Of a DNA stretch of 41,099 bases, positions 7,381-13,524 are shown in pieces (within the stretch, counting starts at the first letter, position 1; each line of letters starts with the position of its first letter). The notes beneath the pieces were generated by a model, which worked only from the letters and a program-made list of their open reading frames with translations, was not told the origin of the DNA and ran no database searches. Made by a program: the position numbers and the translations under genes. The DNA comes from an uncultured Bacteroidaceae bacterium (GTDB taxonomy: Bacteria > Bacteroidota > Bacteroidia > Bacteroidales > Bacteroidaceae): the NCBI GenBank assembly GCA_905234745.1, contig CAJOJD010000021.1, forward strand, positions 1,369 through 42,467, given 5' to 3'.

Positions 7381-8424
7381 ATGAGCGATTTTGACAGATA
7401 TATAAGACAAGGAGAGCCTGCTCAGGCAGAGAAGGCTCGTATATGGCAGACTGCTATAGGTTTGCAGGATGTAGATGGTCTTAAGCCATCTCAATACCTT
7501 AGGGAAACGGCTCAGCGTCATATAGAGGGGGACATCACAATTGATGATGTACGCTCTCTTATTGACAGTTATTATAAGTCCAAGACATCGCGAGAACAGG
7601 TTGAACAACGCACAGAAGAGGCCGATAAAGTATCGGCTGCAATCACGGCCATATTATCAGAAAATACATTCACATTCTCACCGGATTATCTTATCAGCAT
7701 ACACAAGCGTCTGTTCAAAGATGTGTATAAATTTGCCGGAAAGATTCGTGATTACAACATCAGTAAAGACGAATGGATTCTGGATGGAGCGACAGTTCTC
7801 TATTCTGATGCATATATGATCCGTCAAACTCTTGATTATGATTTTGCCCAGGAACAGGCTTTTTCTTATCAAGGTGTAAGCTCGCTGGATGCAGTTCGTC
7901 ATATAGCCAAGTTCATTTCAGGAATTTGGCAGATACACGCGTTCGGAGAGGGGAACACCCGTACGATTGCTGTCTTTACCATAAAGTATCTTCGTAGTTT
8001 TGGCTTTAAGACAGACAATGATTTGTTTAAGGAGCATTCTTGGTATTTCCGCAATGCGTTAGTCCGTGCCAATTATAATGACCTTTCTAAAGGAATTGCA
8101 GCTACTGACCAGTATCTGATGCGCTTCTTTGGAAATCTCATATTGGGAGAGAACAACAAGCTTTCAAACCGAGAGATGCATTTTTCATCCCAAAGTATCA
8201 ACTTTGAATCTCCAAAGTCTCAATTTGATACTTTGAAGTGTTCCTTTGAAGAACTGGCCATACTTAAGGCTGTGGCCGATAATCCCAAAATAACACAGGA
8301 TGAATTAAAGGAGGTCATTGGAAAGTCTTTGGCAACGGTTAAGAGACTAACAGTTAGCTTGCAAGAAAAAGGAATCCTGGTGCGCAAGAACGGAAAGCGC
8401 AACGGCTATTGGGAAACAACATGA
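7381..8424 (+). CDS. fic: Fic-family AMPylase-type protein with C-terminal winged helix
   Basis: A 347-residue protein. The Fic catalytic loop is intact: HAFGEGNTR matches HxFx(D/E)GNGR-type motifs, with Thr at the usual second Gly. The flap region KFAGKIRDYNISKDEW lies upstream. Fic enzymes transfer AMP or related groups from nucleotides to target hydroxyls. The N-terminal segment (HIEGDITIDDVRSLIDSYY) may be a built-in antitoxin-like helix, but no canonical inhibitory S/TxxxE(G/N) was found there. The last 60 residues (ITQDELKEVIGKSLATVKRL) form a winged helix-turn-helix. A -7 box TATCTTTA (7362-7369) precedes it. The stop TGA overlaps the ATG of a macro-like remnant. Confidence 0.9.
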   Translation: MSDFDRYIRQGEPAQAEKARIWQTAIGLQDVDGLKPSQYLRETAQRHIEGDITIDDVRSLIDSYYKSKTSREQVEQRTEEADKVSAAITAILSENTFTFSPDYLISIHKRLFKDVYKFAGKIRDYNISKDEWILDGATVLYSDAYMIRQTLDYDFAQEQAFSYQGVSSLDAVRHIAKFISGIWQIHAFGEGNTRTIAVFTIKYLRSFGFKTDNDLFKEHSWYFRNALVRANYNDLSKGIAATDQYLMRFFGNLILGENNKLSNREMHFSSQSINFESPKSQFDTLKCSFEELAILKAVADNPKITQDELKEVIGKSLATVKRLTVSLQEKGILVRKNGKRNGYWETT

Positions 8425-8501
8425 TTGAGCGAATAGCCCCCTTCTTTGCCGATGCACGATCGCTCCCTAACGTCTACCTCCCTGCGTCGTTCCAAAAATG
8501 A
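8421..8501 (+). pseudogene. Internally deleted copy of the macro-like gene
   Basis: A 26-codon frame starting MIERI and continuing APFFADARSLPNVYLPASFQK. Its first 5 codons match the start of the gene at 10,035 and the rest matches that gene's last 21 codons, with only two or three base differences. About 294 bp are missing between AATAaCCCCC and AATAgCCCCC, short direct repeats present in the intact gene. The deletion keeps the frame. It ends TGATACC, directly joined to a family A palindrome, exactly as in the intact copy. Confidence 0.8.
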
Positions 8502-8529
8502 TACCATTGGGGTCAGACCCCAATGGTAC
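8501..8529 (+). repeat. Family A palindrome, copy 4
   Basis: Left arm ATACCATT (A instead of the usual first G), core GGGGTCAGACCCC, right arm AATGGTAC; central A on plus. The A is the last base of the TGA stop of the macro-like remnant. Confidence 0.9.
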
Positions 8530-8578
8530 CATTTTATAAGATTTGCGTCAATATGACATCATATTGATTTAAATTATA

Positions 8579-8586
8579 TATCTTTG
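8579..8586 (+). promoter_or_regulatory. -7 box for the relB-like gene
   Basis: TATCTTTG matches TAnnTTTG, 19 bp before the ATG at 8606, giving a very short leader. No TTTG is seen at the standard -33 spacing. Confidence 0.55.
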
Positions 8587-8605
8587 TGACGTAAAAATAG
8601 TGATT

Positions 8606-8905
8606 ATGGCACAAGTATCAATGACAGTGAGGATGGACTCACAATTAAAACAGACGTTTGACAAACTCTGCAGCGAGTTTGGCATGAGCGCCAACACAGC
8701 GATGAACATATTCGCAAATGCTGTGGTAATGACCAGGAGCATTCCTTTTGAGATTAAGGCTCCCAAGGAAGAACCTATTGATGGGCTGGCTGCATTCTAC
8801 GCCTTACGCGATGAGGCCCGAAAGAATGAAATACAGGATATGACATTAGAAGAGATTAACCAGGAAATCAGCAAAGCAAGAGCAGAAAGAAAAAAGAAAC
8901 AATAA
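8606..8905 (+). CDS. relB: RelB/DinJ-family antitoxin
   Basis: MAQVSMTVRMDSQLKQTFDK is the ribbon-helix-helix N-terminus of DinJ/RelB antitoxins, followed by CSEFGMSANTAMNIFANAVV and the linker IPFEIKAP. The basic C-terminus ends KKKQ. The start at 8606 matches family length; the in-frame GTG at 8600 adds two residues. The partner gene 4 bp downstream is a wrecked PIN-domain gene rather than RelE/YafQ, so this antitoxin no longer has a working toxin next to it. Confidence 0.85.
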   Translation: MAQVSMTVRMDSQLKQTFDKLCSEFGMSANTAMNIFANAVVMTRSIPFEIKAPKEEPIDGLAAFYALRDEARKNEIQDMTLEEINQEISKARAERKKKQ

Positions 8906-8908
8906 CCC

Positions 8909-9164
8909 ATGATACACGCAGTAATCGATACTCTCAGAAGAGAAAGTGGATCTATACATCAAAGCCATCATACAAAAAGGTCTGTTGACATCAAGAATAC
9001 CGAGTGATATAGATTTTCCGGATGCCGATGATGCCGTATTCTATGAGGTAGCATTGTAAAAAGAGGATGCCTATGTGGTAACAGGCAATCTTAAGCATTT
9101 CCCAAAGACTCCAATAGTAGTGACTCCAGCTGAGATGATTGAAATCTTAAATGGTAGTGTTTAA
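8909..9164 (+). pseudogene. Wrecked PIN-domain toxin gene
   Basis: It opens MIHAVIDT, the first beta strand and catalytic Asp of a PIN RNase, then jumps frame. From about 8952 a second frame reads VDLYIKAIIQKGLLTSRIPS, DIDFPDADDAVFYEVAL, an in-frame TAA (9057-9059), then KEDAYVVTGNLKHFPKTPIV and VTPAEMIEILNGSV. The later acidic cluster (DADD) and the TGN motif are the expected PIN active-site parts. About 60 residues between the two pieces are missing. A frameshift, an internal deletion and a stop make a functional product impossible. Confidence 0.8.
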
Positions 9165-9231
9165 GGTCGCAATTTGCGACCTTGAACGTGCAAAAGGGTC
9201 ACATCACTTTTGTACTTTTTTTGTATATTTG
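9163..9231 (+). promoter_or_regulatory. TCGCAA/TTGCGA dyad and -7 box upstream of the dipeptidase gene
   Basis: A perfect dyad AAGGTCGCA-ATT-TGCGACCTT (9163-9183) begins at the stop of the PIN remnant. A -7 box TATATTTG lies at 9224-9231, 26 bp before the ATG at 9257. The dyad shares its core with sites at 4851, 9977 and 11,735. It could be an operator or the terminator of the upstream unit. Confidence 0.5.
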
Positions 9232-9256
9232 GAATCATAAAAGGACTAATAAGAAT

Positions 9257-9949
9257 ATGAGAAAGTACTTAGCACTATTTATGGTGGTCTGCTTAACTAT
9301 TTCTGCCTGCGAACAGTCGGCCGACACAGTTAAGGAGCAGGACTCAAGTGACTTTGTTTCCATTACAGATGTGGTTCCTGATGTTATCCTGGAAATACGC
9401 TATTACGGCACCTACAACTTTGTAGGCACCCGCATAGACGGATATATGGCTCCCACGGCCTTGCTTACACGCAGGGCTGCCGACAGCCTCAAGGCGGTCA
9501 GTGACGATGTCATCGGTCTCGGTTATCGGCTCAAGATTTATGATGCATACCGCCCGCAATGTGCAGTAGACCATTTTGTCCGATGGGCTGCCGATGTGGC
9601 CGATACCACCATGCGCCGCTACTTCTATCCCGATGTGGATAAAAGCCGTCTGTTTGAGCTTGACTACATAATGGCCAAGTCGGGGCATACACGCGGATCA
9701 ACAGTTGATTTGACCCTTTTTGACATGACAACCGAGAAAGAGGTGGACATGGGCGGTACTTTTGACTGGTTCGGAACAGAGAGCCATCCTGATTACCGTG
9801 GCATCACTGATGTTCAGTTCGCCAACCGCATGATACTGCGTGATGCCATGCTGCGTCACGGGTTCAAGCCGCTGGATTCAGAGTGGTGGCATTTCACCCT
9901 CAAGGATGAACCTTATCCTGATACCTACTTTACCTTCCCGGTAAAATAG
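9257..9949 (+). CDS. D-Ala-D-Ala dipeptidase-like lipoprotein (VanX/DdpX family, M15D)
   Basis: The start at 9257 gives a lipoprotein signal (MRKYLALFMVVCLTISAC; Cys18). The 230-residue product has the M15D zinc site: SGHTRGSTVDLTL supplies His and Asp, and SEWWHF supplies the catalytic Glu and the third zinc-binding His. IYDAYRP is the conserved substrate-side Arg motif. The family hydrolyses D-Ala-D-Ala dipeptides. In a cell-envelope lipoprotein this suggests peptidoglycan dipeptide recycling rather than vancomycin resistance, as no vanH/vanA is nearby. The stop TAG shares its G with the following palindrome fragment. Confidence 0.88.
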   Translation: MRKYLALFMVVCLTISACEQSADTVKEQDSSDFVSITDVVPDVILEIRYYGTYNFVGTRIDGYMAPTALLTRRAADSLKAVSDDVIGLGYRLKIYDAYRPQCAVDHFVRWAADVADTTMRRYFYPDVDKSRLFELDYIMAKSGHTRGSTVDLTLFDMTTEKEVDMGGTFDWFGTESHPDYRGITDVQFANRMILRDAMLRHGFKPLDSEWWHFTLKDEPYPDTYFTFPVK

Positions 9950-9967
9950 TACCATTGGGGTCAGACC
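9949..9967 (+). repeat. Family A palindrome, copy 5 (truncated)
   Basis: Only the left arm and most of the core remain (GTACCATTGGGGTCAGACC). The right arm is replaced by AAACTTGAAG. It starts on the last base of the upstream stop codon. The break is at the C-run of the core. Confidence 0.85.
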
Positions 9968-9976
9968 AAACTTGAA

Positions 9977-10007
9977 GTCGCAAATTGCGACGGTATTACT
10001 ATCTTTG
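9977..10007 (+). promoter_or_regulatory. Dyad plus -7 box of the macro-like gene
   Basis: GTCGCAAATTGCGAC (9977-9991) is a perfect 15-bp dyad, followed 8 bp later by TATCTTTG (10,000-10,007), a consensus -7 box. The dyad therefore occupies the spacer and -33 side of the promoter, a position suited to repression. Confidence 0.6.
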
Positions 10008-10034
10008 TATCACCAACCCCCAACAACAACCAAC

Positions 10035-10409
10035 ATGATTGAGCGAATAACCCCCGACCACATCAGCACCCTACAGCCCGGCCAGATATTCGTATTTGGA
10101 AGCAACCAATTCGGCCACCATGCCGGTGGAGCGGCCCGATATGCGCTTGACCATTTCGGAGCAGAGTGGGGTAACGGCGAGGGCCTGCAGGGCCGATCCT
10201 ACGCTATACCCACAATGGAGGGGCTGCTTAGCACCAGACAAGCCGTAGAGCGCTTCATAGCCTTCGCAAAAGCCCATCCCGAGCTCACCTTCCTGGTCAC
10301 ACCCATAGGCTGCGGAATAGCAGGCTACACGCCCCAGGAAATAGCCCCCTTCTTTGCCGATGCCCGATCGCTCCCTAACGTCTACCTCCCTGCGTCGTTC
10401 CTAAAATGA
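10035..10409 (+). CDS. Macro-like domain protein (A1S_2505-type)
   Basis: A 124-residue protein from the ATG at 10,035. It has the family's glycine-rich signature IFVFGSNQFGHHAGGAARYA, then GEGLQGRSYAIPTMEG and FLVTPIGCGIAGYTPQEIAP. I recall this as a small conserved family resembling macro or ADP-ribose-binding folds; its biochemical role is not established to my knowledge. An ADP-ribose-related activity would sit well among toxin-like genes, but that is inference. A deleted copy lies at 8421-8501. Its TGA stop overlaps the next palindrome. Confidence 0.7.
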   Translation: MIERITPDHISTLQPGQIFVFGSNQFGHHAGGAARYALDHFGAEWGNGEGLQGRSYAIPTMEGLLSTRQAVERFIAFAKAHPELTFLVTPIGCGIAGYTPQEIAPFFADARSLPNVYLPASFLK

Positions 10410-10437
10410 TACCAATGGGGTCAGACCCCAATGGTAC
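10409..10437 (+). repeat. Family A palindrome, copy 6
   Basis: Left arm ATACCAAT, core GGGGTCAGACCCC, right arm AATGGTAC; central A on plus. The left arm reads CAAT where a perfect palindrome needs CATT, so two bases next to the core are unpaired. It begins on the A of the upstream TGA. Confidence 0.9.
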
Positions 10438-10476
10438 GGGTTGCAAAAACGAGTGCAAAATGTGACGCCATGGTAA

Positions 10477-10584
10477 TTGTGCAACGCTACGTTGCACTAT
10501 ATACTTTGTTTTTCTATCTTTGCAATATCTAATGCCAAAGGGTATTCCACAAGACCTCTAGGTATCGAACTGGAATACCCTTTG
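10477..10584 (+). promoter_or_regulatory. Promoter and structured leader of the Rpn-type gene
   Basis: A perfect hairpin GTGCAACG-CTA-CGTTGCAC (10,477-10,495) precedes a -7 box TATCTTTG (10,515-10,522). Just after the expected start of transcription, CAAAGGGTATTCCA (10,536-10,549) pairs perfectly with TGGAATACCCTTTG (10,571-10,584), a 14-bp stem with a 21-nt loop. The 3' side is followed by TTATTA, too weak for a clear terminator. The leader may stabilise the mRNA, attenuate it, or bind the product. Confidence 0.55.
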
Positions 10585-10628
10585 TTATTAAATCTATTCC
10601 TTGATTATTAATCTAAAACTTGTTTGTC

Positions 10629-11558
10629 ATGAAAAAGAAACAAACAACCAGTGAGAGTTTATCGTGGCCGCTTGAGATGGCTGCGGAGTTGGGAATCACC
10701 TTTATTGACCTGAAACGGGATTTTGCATTCAAATGGGCTTTTGGTACTTCAGGACATGAGGATCTACTTCTTTTATTGCTAAAAGGCTTATTGCCCGATA
10801 AGCATATCAAGAGTGTGACGTTGGGACCGCAAGAGCAACAGCCGGATCGTGAAGATTCACAAGGAGGAATCTATGACATCCATTGCGAGACCGATGACGG
10901 ATCGTCGCTAACCATTGAGATGCAGGTGTGCTCACAAGCGGATTTTAATGACCGTATGGTATTCTACTCAAGTTTTCCCATCCGCAACCGTGTAGGGCAG
11001 GGAATAGTAGTAAAAGACGATATGGAGATATATCAGAAATACAAATTGCCGCCTATCTACACCATAGGTATTCTTGATTTTGAACTAATGGGAGTGAGCA
11101 AGAGTGATAGAGTGATACGTCATTTCAGTATTCGTGAGGATGAAGATGGCAATGCTCAGTTTACCGATAGTGTTCATTATATTACCGTAGAACTGCCTAA
11201 GTTTATGAAAGAGTCATCCGATCTTTTATCATTGCAAGACTACATTTTGTATCTGCTTAAAAACATGGGACAGATGAAAGAGATAACGAAAGAATTCCAG
11301 GGAAAAGGTTTGGATAAATTGTTAGAAACATGTATGTTTGCCAATATGAATCAGGATTTACAAATGCAATACGTGCGCCGCATGATGGCCGAGAAGGATC
11401 GCATAGGCCAGCTTGCAACGGCTAAGATGCAGGGCTTTGAAGAAGGTCGTGAAGAGGAGCGTCTAAAAACTGCTAAAGCAATGAAAGCAGAAGGCATCTC
11501 CACCGACGTCATTGCCAAATGCACCGGCTTAACACCGGAGCAGATAGAATCCCTGTAG
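10629..11558 (+). CDS. Rpn-family recombination-promoting nuclease / PD-(D/E)XK transposase-like protein
   Basis: A 309-residue protein from the ATG at 10,629. LKRDFAFKWAFGTSGHEDLL is the conserved opening of the PD-(D/E)XK Rpn/DUF4143-like transposase group. GGIYDIHCETDDGSSLTIEM followed by Q carries the nuclease core (D...E-x-Q in place of E-x-K). The middle region (RVGQGIVVKDDMEIYQKYKL) and the tail EEGREEERLKTAKAMKAEGI, with a small helix-turn-helix (DVIAKCTGLTPEQIESL), are typical of the Bacteroidetes members. Family members promote recombination or act in phage defence; the substrate here is unknown. It is preceded by a structured leader and followed by a hairpin terminator. Confidence 0.85.
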   Translation: MKKKQTTSESLSWPLEMAAELGITFIDLKRDFAFKWAFGTSGHEDLLLLLLKGLLPDKHIKSVTLGPQEQQPDREDSQGGIYDIHCETDDGSSLTIEMQVCSQADFNDRMVFYSSFPIRNRVGQGIVVKDDMEIYQKYKLPPIYTIGILDFELMGVSKSDRVIRHFSIREDEDGNAQFTDSVHYITVELPKFMKESSDLLSLQDYILYLLKNMGQMKEITKEFQGKGLDKLLETCMFANMNQDLQMQYVRRMMAEKDRIGQLATAKMQGFEEGREEERLKTAKAMKAEGISTDVIAKCTGLTPEQIESL

Positions 11559-11579
11559 CATTGCAGTAACAAATAGAAG

Positions 11580-11616
11580 CGGTTCCAGTTGCAAATAGGC
11601 AGTTGGAACCGTTTGT
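11580..11616 (+). terminator. Terminator after the Rpn-type gene
   Basis: CGGTTCCA (11,580-11,587) pairs with TGGAACCG (11,604-11,611), followed by TTTGTTGTTT. It lies about 20 bp after the stop. Confidence 0.7.
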
Positions 11617-11627
11617 TGTTTAAATAT

Positions 11628-11656
11628 GTACCAATGGGGTCAGACCCCAATGGTAC
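11628..11656 (+). repeat. Family A palindrome, copy 7
   Basis: Left arm GTACCAAT, core GGGGTCAGACCCC, right arm AATGGTAC; central A on plus. It has the same CAAT/AAT asymmetry beside the core as copy 6. Confidence 0.9.
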
Positions 11657-11727
11657 TGGATATAATGGAATTGTTTGAGGTGAGACAGTAATTTGCAATA
11701 AACACTTGCTATCTAAGGAATTTGTGC

Positions 11728-11750
11728 TATATTTGCAAATCGCGATTTGC
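11728..11750 (+). promoter_or_regulatory. -7 box with overlapping dyad upstream of the wHTH gene
   Basis: TATATTTG (11,728-11,735) fits the -7 consensus. The perfect 16-bp palindrome GCAAATCGCGATTTGC (11,735-11,750) starts on its last base and covers the expected transcription start, an arrangement typical of an autorepressor's operator. The downstream gene encodes a winged-helix protein, a natural candidate. Confidence 0.6.
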
Positions 11751-11782
11751 GATTGATGTGCATTAAATAATTGATTGATAGT

Positions 11783-12307
11783 ATGAAACAGCAGACAATG
11801 AGACCGCAGGATGTGGTGGTATTATTGAAACGTTTAGTTGTATCGGCCGATATCACAATGACGGCTATGGCTGCTTCATTGTGTATCAGTCAATCGGAGG
11901 TATCGGAGGCATTGGAACGGTGTAAGGTGGCCAAGCTTGTAGGCAGTGACAAGAGATCTGTCAATGTGCTTGCTCTGAGGGATTTCCTTGTTTCCGGCCT
12001 TCAATATGCCTTTCCGGCAGTCCTTGGACCCTCAGTCCGTGGAATCCCCACTTATATATCGGCCTCACCAATTGTTGAACAGGTTTCGGCCGATGGCGAA
12101 TCATACGTCTGGCCTTACAGCAAGGGATCAGCTCGTGGAACATCGGTAACTCCCTTATATGCTACGGTGCCGGAAGCTGTACTTAATGATAAAGAACTGT
12201 ATAAACTCCTTGTTATAACTGATGCGTTAAGAATAGGCAAATCCCGTGAACGTAATATTGCAATACATGAATTAGACACATACCTTGATAAATATGTCAA
12301 TAAGTAA
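11783..12307 (+). CDS. Winged-helix regulator, antitoxin-like partner of a nucleotidyltransferase
   Basis: A 174-residue protein from the ATG at 11,783. The N-terminal 70 residues (ITMTAMAASLCISQSEVSEA followed by LERCKVAKLV) form a MarR-like winged helix. The remainder (FLVSGLQYAFPAVLGPSVRG) is the associated C-terminal domain. It overlaps the nucleotidyltransferase gene by 14 bp, so the two are translationally coupled. The pair resembles AbiEi/AbiEii-like type IV toxin-antitoxin organisation, DNA-binding protein first, but sequence similarity to AbiEi was not verified. Confidence 0.65.
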   Translation: MKQQTMRPQDVVVLLKRLVVSADITMTAMAASLCISQSEVSEALERCKVAKLVGSDKRSVNVLALRDFLVSGLQYAFPAVLGPSVRGIPTYISASPIVEQVSADGESYVWPYSKGSARGTSVTPLYATVPEAVLNDKELYKLLVITDALRIGKSRERNIAIHELDTYLDKYVNK

Positions 12308-12980
12308 TATAGAAAGACTTCAGAACGTAGCAGACGGTTTTGATGAACTGAATGAGAAGATAACATACGTGGGTGGGGCGGTGACTGGATTATATCCAAA
12401 CGGAGCGGCGGCATCGTCACATCAGACAATGGATGTTGACTGCGTGGTTGAGTATTATTCATTCCAACAGAAGGAGGATTTTGAATCTATGCTACATCAG
12501 AAGCATTTCTGTGAAGATACAGAGGGTGCTGTCATATGCCGTTGGAACTACAAAGGTTATCAGGTTGATATAATGCCTACTGATGAACGATACTTCCAAT
12601 TTACTAACCGATGGTATACGCCTGGGGTAAAGAATCGCCAGAGCTATGTTCTGCCCAACGGAAGAACCATTTACATTATGCCCGCCCTGTATTTTGTTGC
12701 GACCAAAATGGAGGCAATAAATAGCAGGGCCGGTTCTGATTACCGCGGTTCTACAGATTTTGAAGATGTGGTATATATTCTCAATTATTGCCCGGATTTT
12801 GTTGAAAGATGCAAGAGAGAGGAGAATCGGGAACTTGTAACCTTTCTGGCGGAGCAGAGTGATAGGATATTGAAGCGCTCAAACATACATGAAGAGATTG
12901 AATGCTCCCTTCCATCGGGTGAAGAAGGACGTACAGAATATATCCTTGAAATCTTTAAAGCGATCTCTGCGCTGAGATGA
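12294..12980 (+). CDS. Nucleotidyltransferase, AbiEii/MNT-like
   Basis: From ATG 12,294 (MSISNIERLQNV) the protein is 228 residues. ITYVGGAVTGLYPNG supplies the GG motif and MDVDCVVEY the Dx(D) pair of a DNA polymerase-beta-type nucleotidyltransferase. A third acidic residue is in YQVDIMPTD. The C-terminal helices include YFVATKMEAINSRAGSDYRG and STDFEDVVYILNYCP, as in AbiEii/AbiGii-like enzymes, where Lys and Asp near the end complete the site. These enzymes modify tRNA 3' ends or proteins with nucleotides. The start overlaps the regulator gene. Confidence 0.75.
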   Translation: MSISNIERLQNVADGFDELNEKITYVGGAVTGLYPNGAAASSHQTMDVDCVVEYYSFQQKEDFESMLHQKHFCEDTEGAVICRWNYKGYQVDIMPTDERYFQFTNRWYTPGVKNRQSYVLPNGRTIYIMPALYFVATKMEAINSRAGSDYRGSTDFEDVVYILNYCPDFVERCKREENRELVTFLAEQSDRILKRSNIHEEIECSLPSGEEGRTEYILEIFKAISALR

Positions 12981-12998
12981 CTGATTTATTTTTTGCAA

Positions 12999-13029
12999 TG
13001 ACACAAAGGGGTCGTTTCTCTTTGCGTCA
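12999..13029 (+). repeat. Family C palindrome (GGGGTCGTTT core)
   Basis: TGACACAAAG pairs with CTTTGCGTCA around GGGTCGTTTCT. The outer TGAC/GTCA and inner CAAAG/CTTTG match, with one mismatch between them. It uses the TGACAC arm seen in family A at 33,438. A half copy is at 4387-4405. Confidence 0.65.
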
Positions 13030-13119
13030 CTTTGCGAGCACAAGTTCAATCACCTCCTTAAAATGGGATTCGTCAGCAATGTACTTTGTCATAATGCGAA
13101 TATACGCATTTCTGGCAAA
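13027..13119 (-). pseudogene. C-terminal gene fragment cut off by a palindrome
   Basis: The minus strand reads ARNAYIRIMTKYIADESHFK then EVIELVLAK and TGA (13,027-13,029). Upstream the frame runs directly into family A copy 8, with no start. This looks like the last 30 codons of a lost gene. Its family is not recognised. Confidence 0.45.
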
Positions 13120-13121
13120 AA

Positions 13122-13152
13122 CGTGCAAAAGGGGTCAGACCCCAATTGCACG
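13122..13152 (+). repeat. Family A palindrome, copy 8 (GTGCA arms)
   Basis: Left arm CGTGCAAAA, core GGGGTCAGACCCC, right arm AATTGCACG; central A on plus. The outer arms CGTGCA/TGCACG are self-complementary but different from GTACC; the bases next to the core (AA versus AAT) do not pair. Confidence 0.85.
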
Positions 13153-13173
13153 TTATTTATTTCAGATTATTTG

Positions 13174-13524
13174 TTACTCAGTTTCAAACCTTACTACATC
13201 TGCGGTCACTTTAACTGTATACTTTACAAAAAATAGACTGTAACGTGTGGTCTTAACTACTGATACATTCGCCAAGGCCTGATTTTTCTCTAGATTGGCG
13301 TTCTTCCTTAAATCGTCAATTGCTTTTTGGGAATGGTCGGTGCCACCCAAGACTCCAAATAGAAGAGAAGAGGTCCTTTCTGCCGATACAGTCTTCACGT
13401 AATAGTAGTTTCCTGAACTAAGTGAAACACCACTGTCAAATGATGATAGATTTGACATGGTGGCACAACTTCCAAACAGTAAGACAACGCATACTAATGC
13501 CAAGACTTCTATTGACAGTTTCAC
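13174..13524 (-). CDS. Small lipoprotein, DUF6567-like
   Basis: A 116-residue protein with lipobox LLFGSC (Cys20). The body contains SLSSGNYYYVKTVSAERTSS, LLFGVLGG, ALANVSVVKTT and a terminal VKVTADVVRFE, the pattern I associate with Bacteroidetes DUF6567 lipoproteins. Role unknown. It lies downstream of the DUF2075 helicase on the same strand, separated by a gene remnant, and may not belong to that operon. Confidence 0.65.
   Translation of the reverse strand: MKLSIEVLALVCVVLLFGSCATMSNLSSFDSGVSLSSGNYYYVKTVSAERTSSLLFGVLGGTDHSQKAIDDLRKNANLEKNQALANVSVVKTTRYSLFFVKYTVKVTADVVRFETE

Noticed and set aside
9257-9949. Vancomycin-resistance locus based on the VanX-like gene
   Set aside because: No vanH, vanA/B or vanRS nearby, and the protein is an envelope lipoprotein; a peptidoglycan dipeptide role is simpler.
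4914-13152. Palindrome series as a CRISPR array
   Set aside because: Spacing runs from about 450 to 1,970 bp with genes between the copies, repeats are short palindromes, and no cas gene is present.
4914-13152. Classical integron with attC sites
   Set aside because: No integron integrase, no recognisable R/L boxes, genes lie in both directions and many have their own promoters. The resemblance is only in directional imperfect palindromes between small modules.
12977-13243. Plus-strand 88-codon ORF after the nucleotidyltransferase
   Set aside because: It runs through two palindromes and into the reverse strand of the lipoprotein gene; no start context or family.
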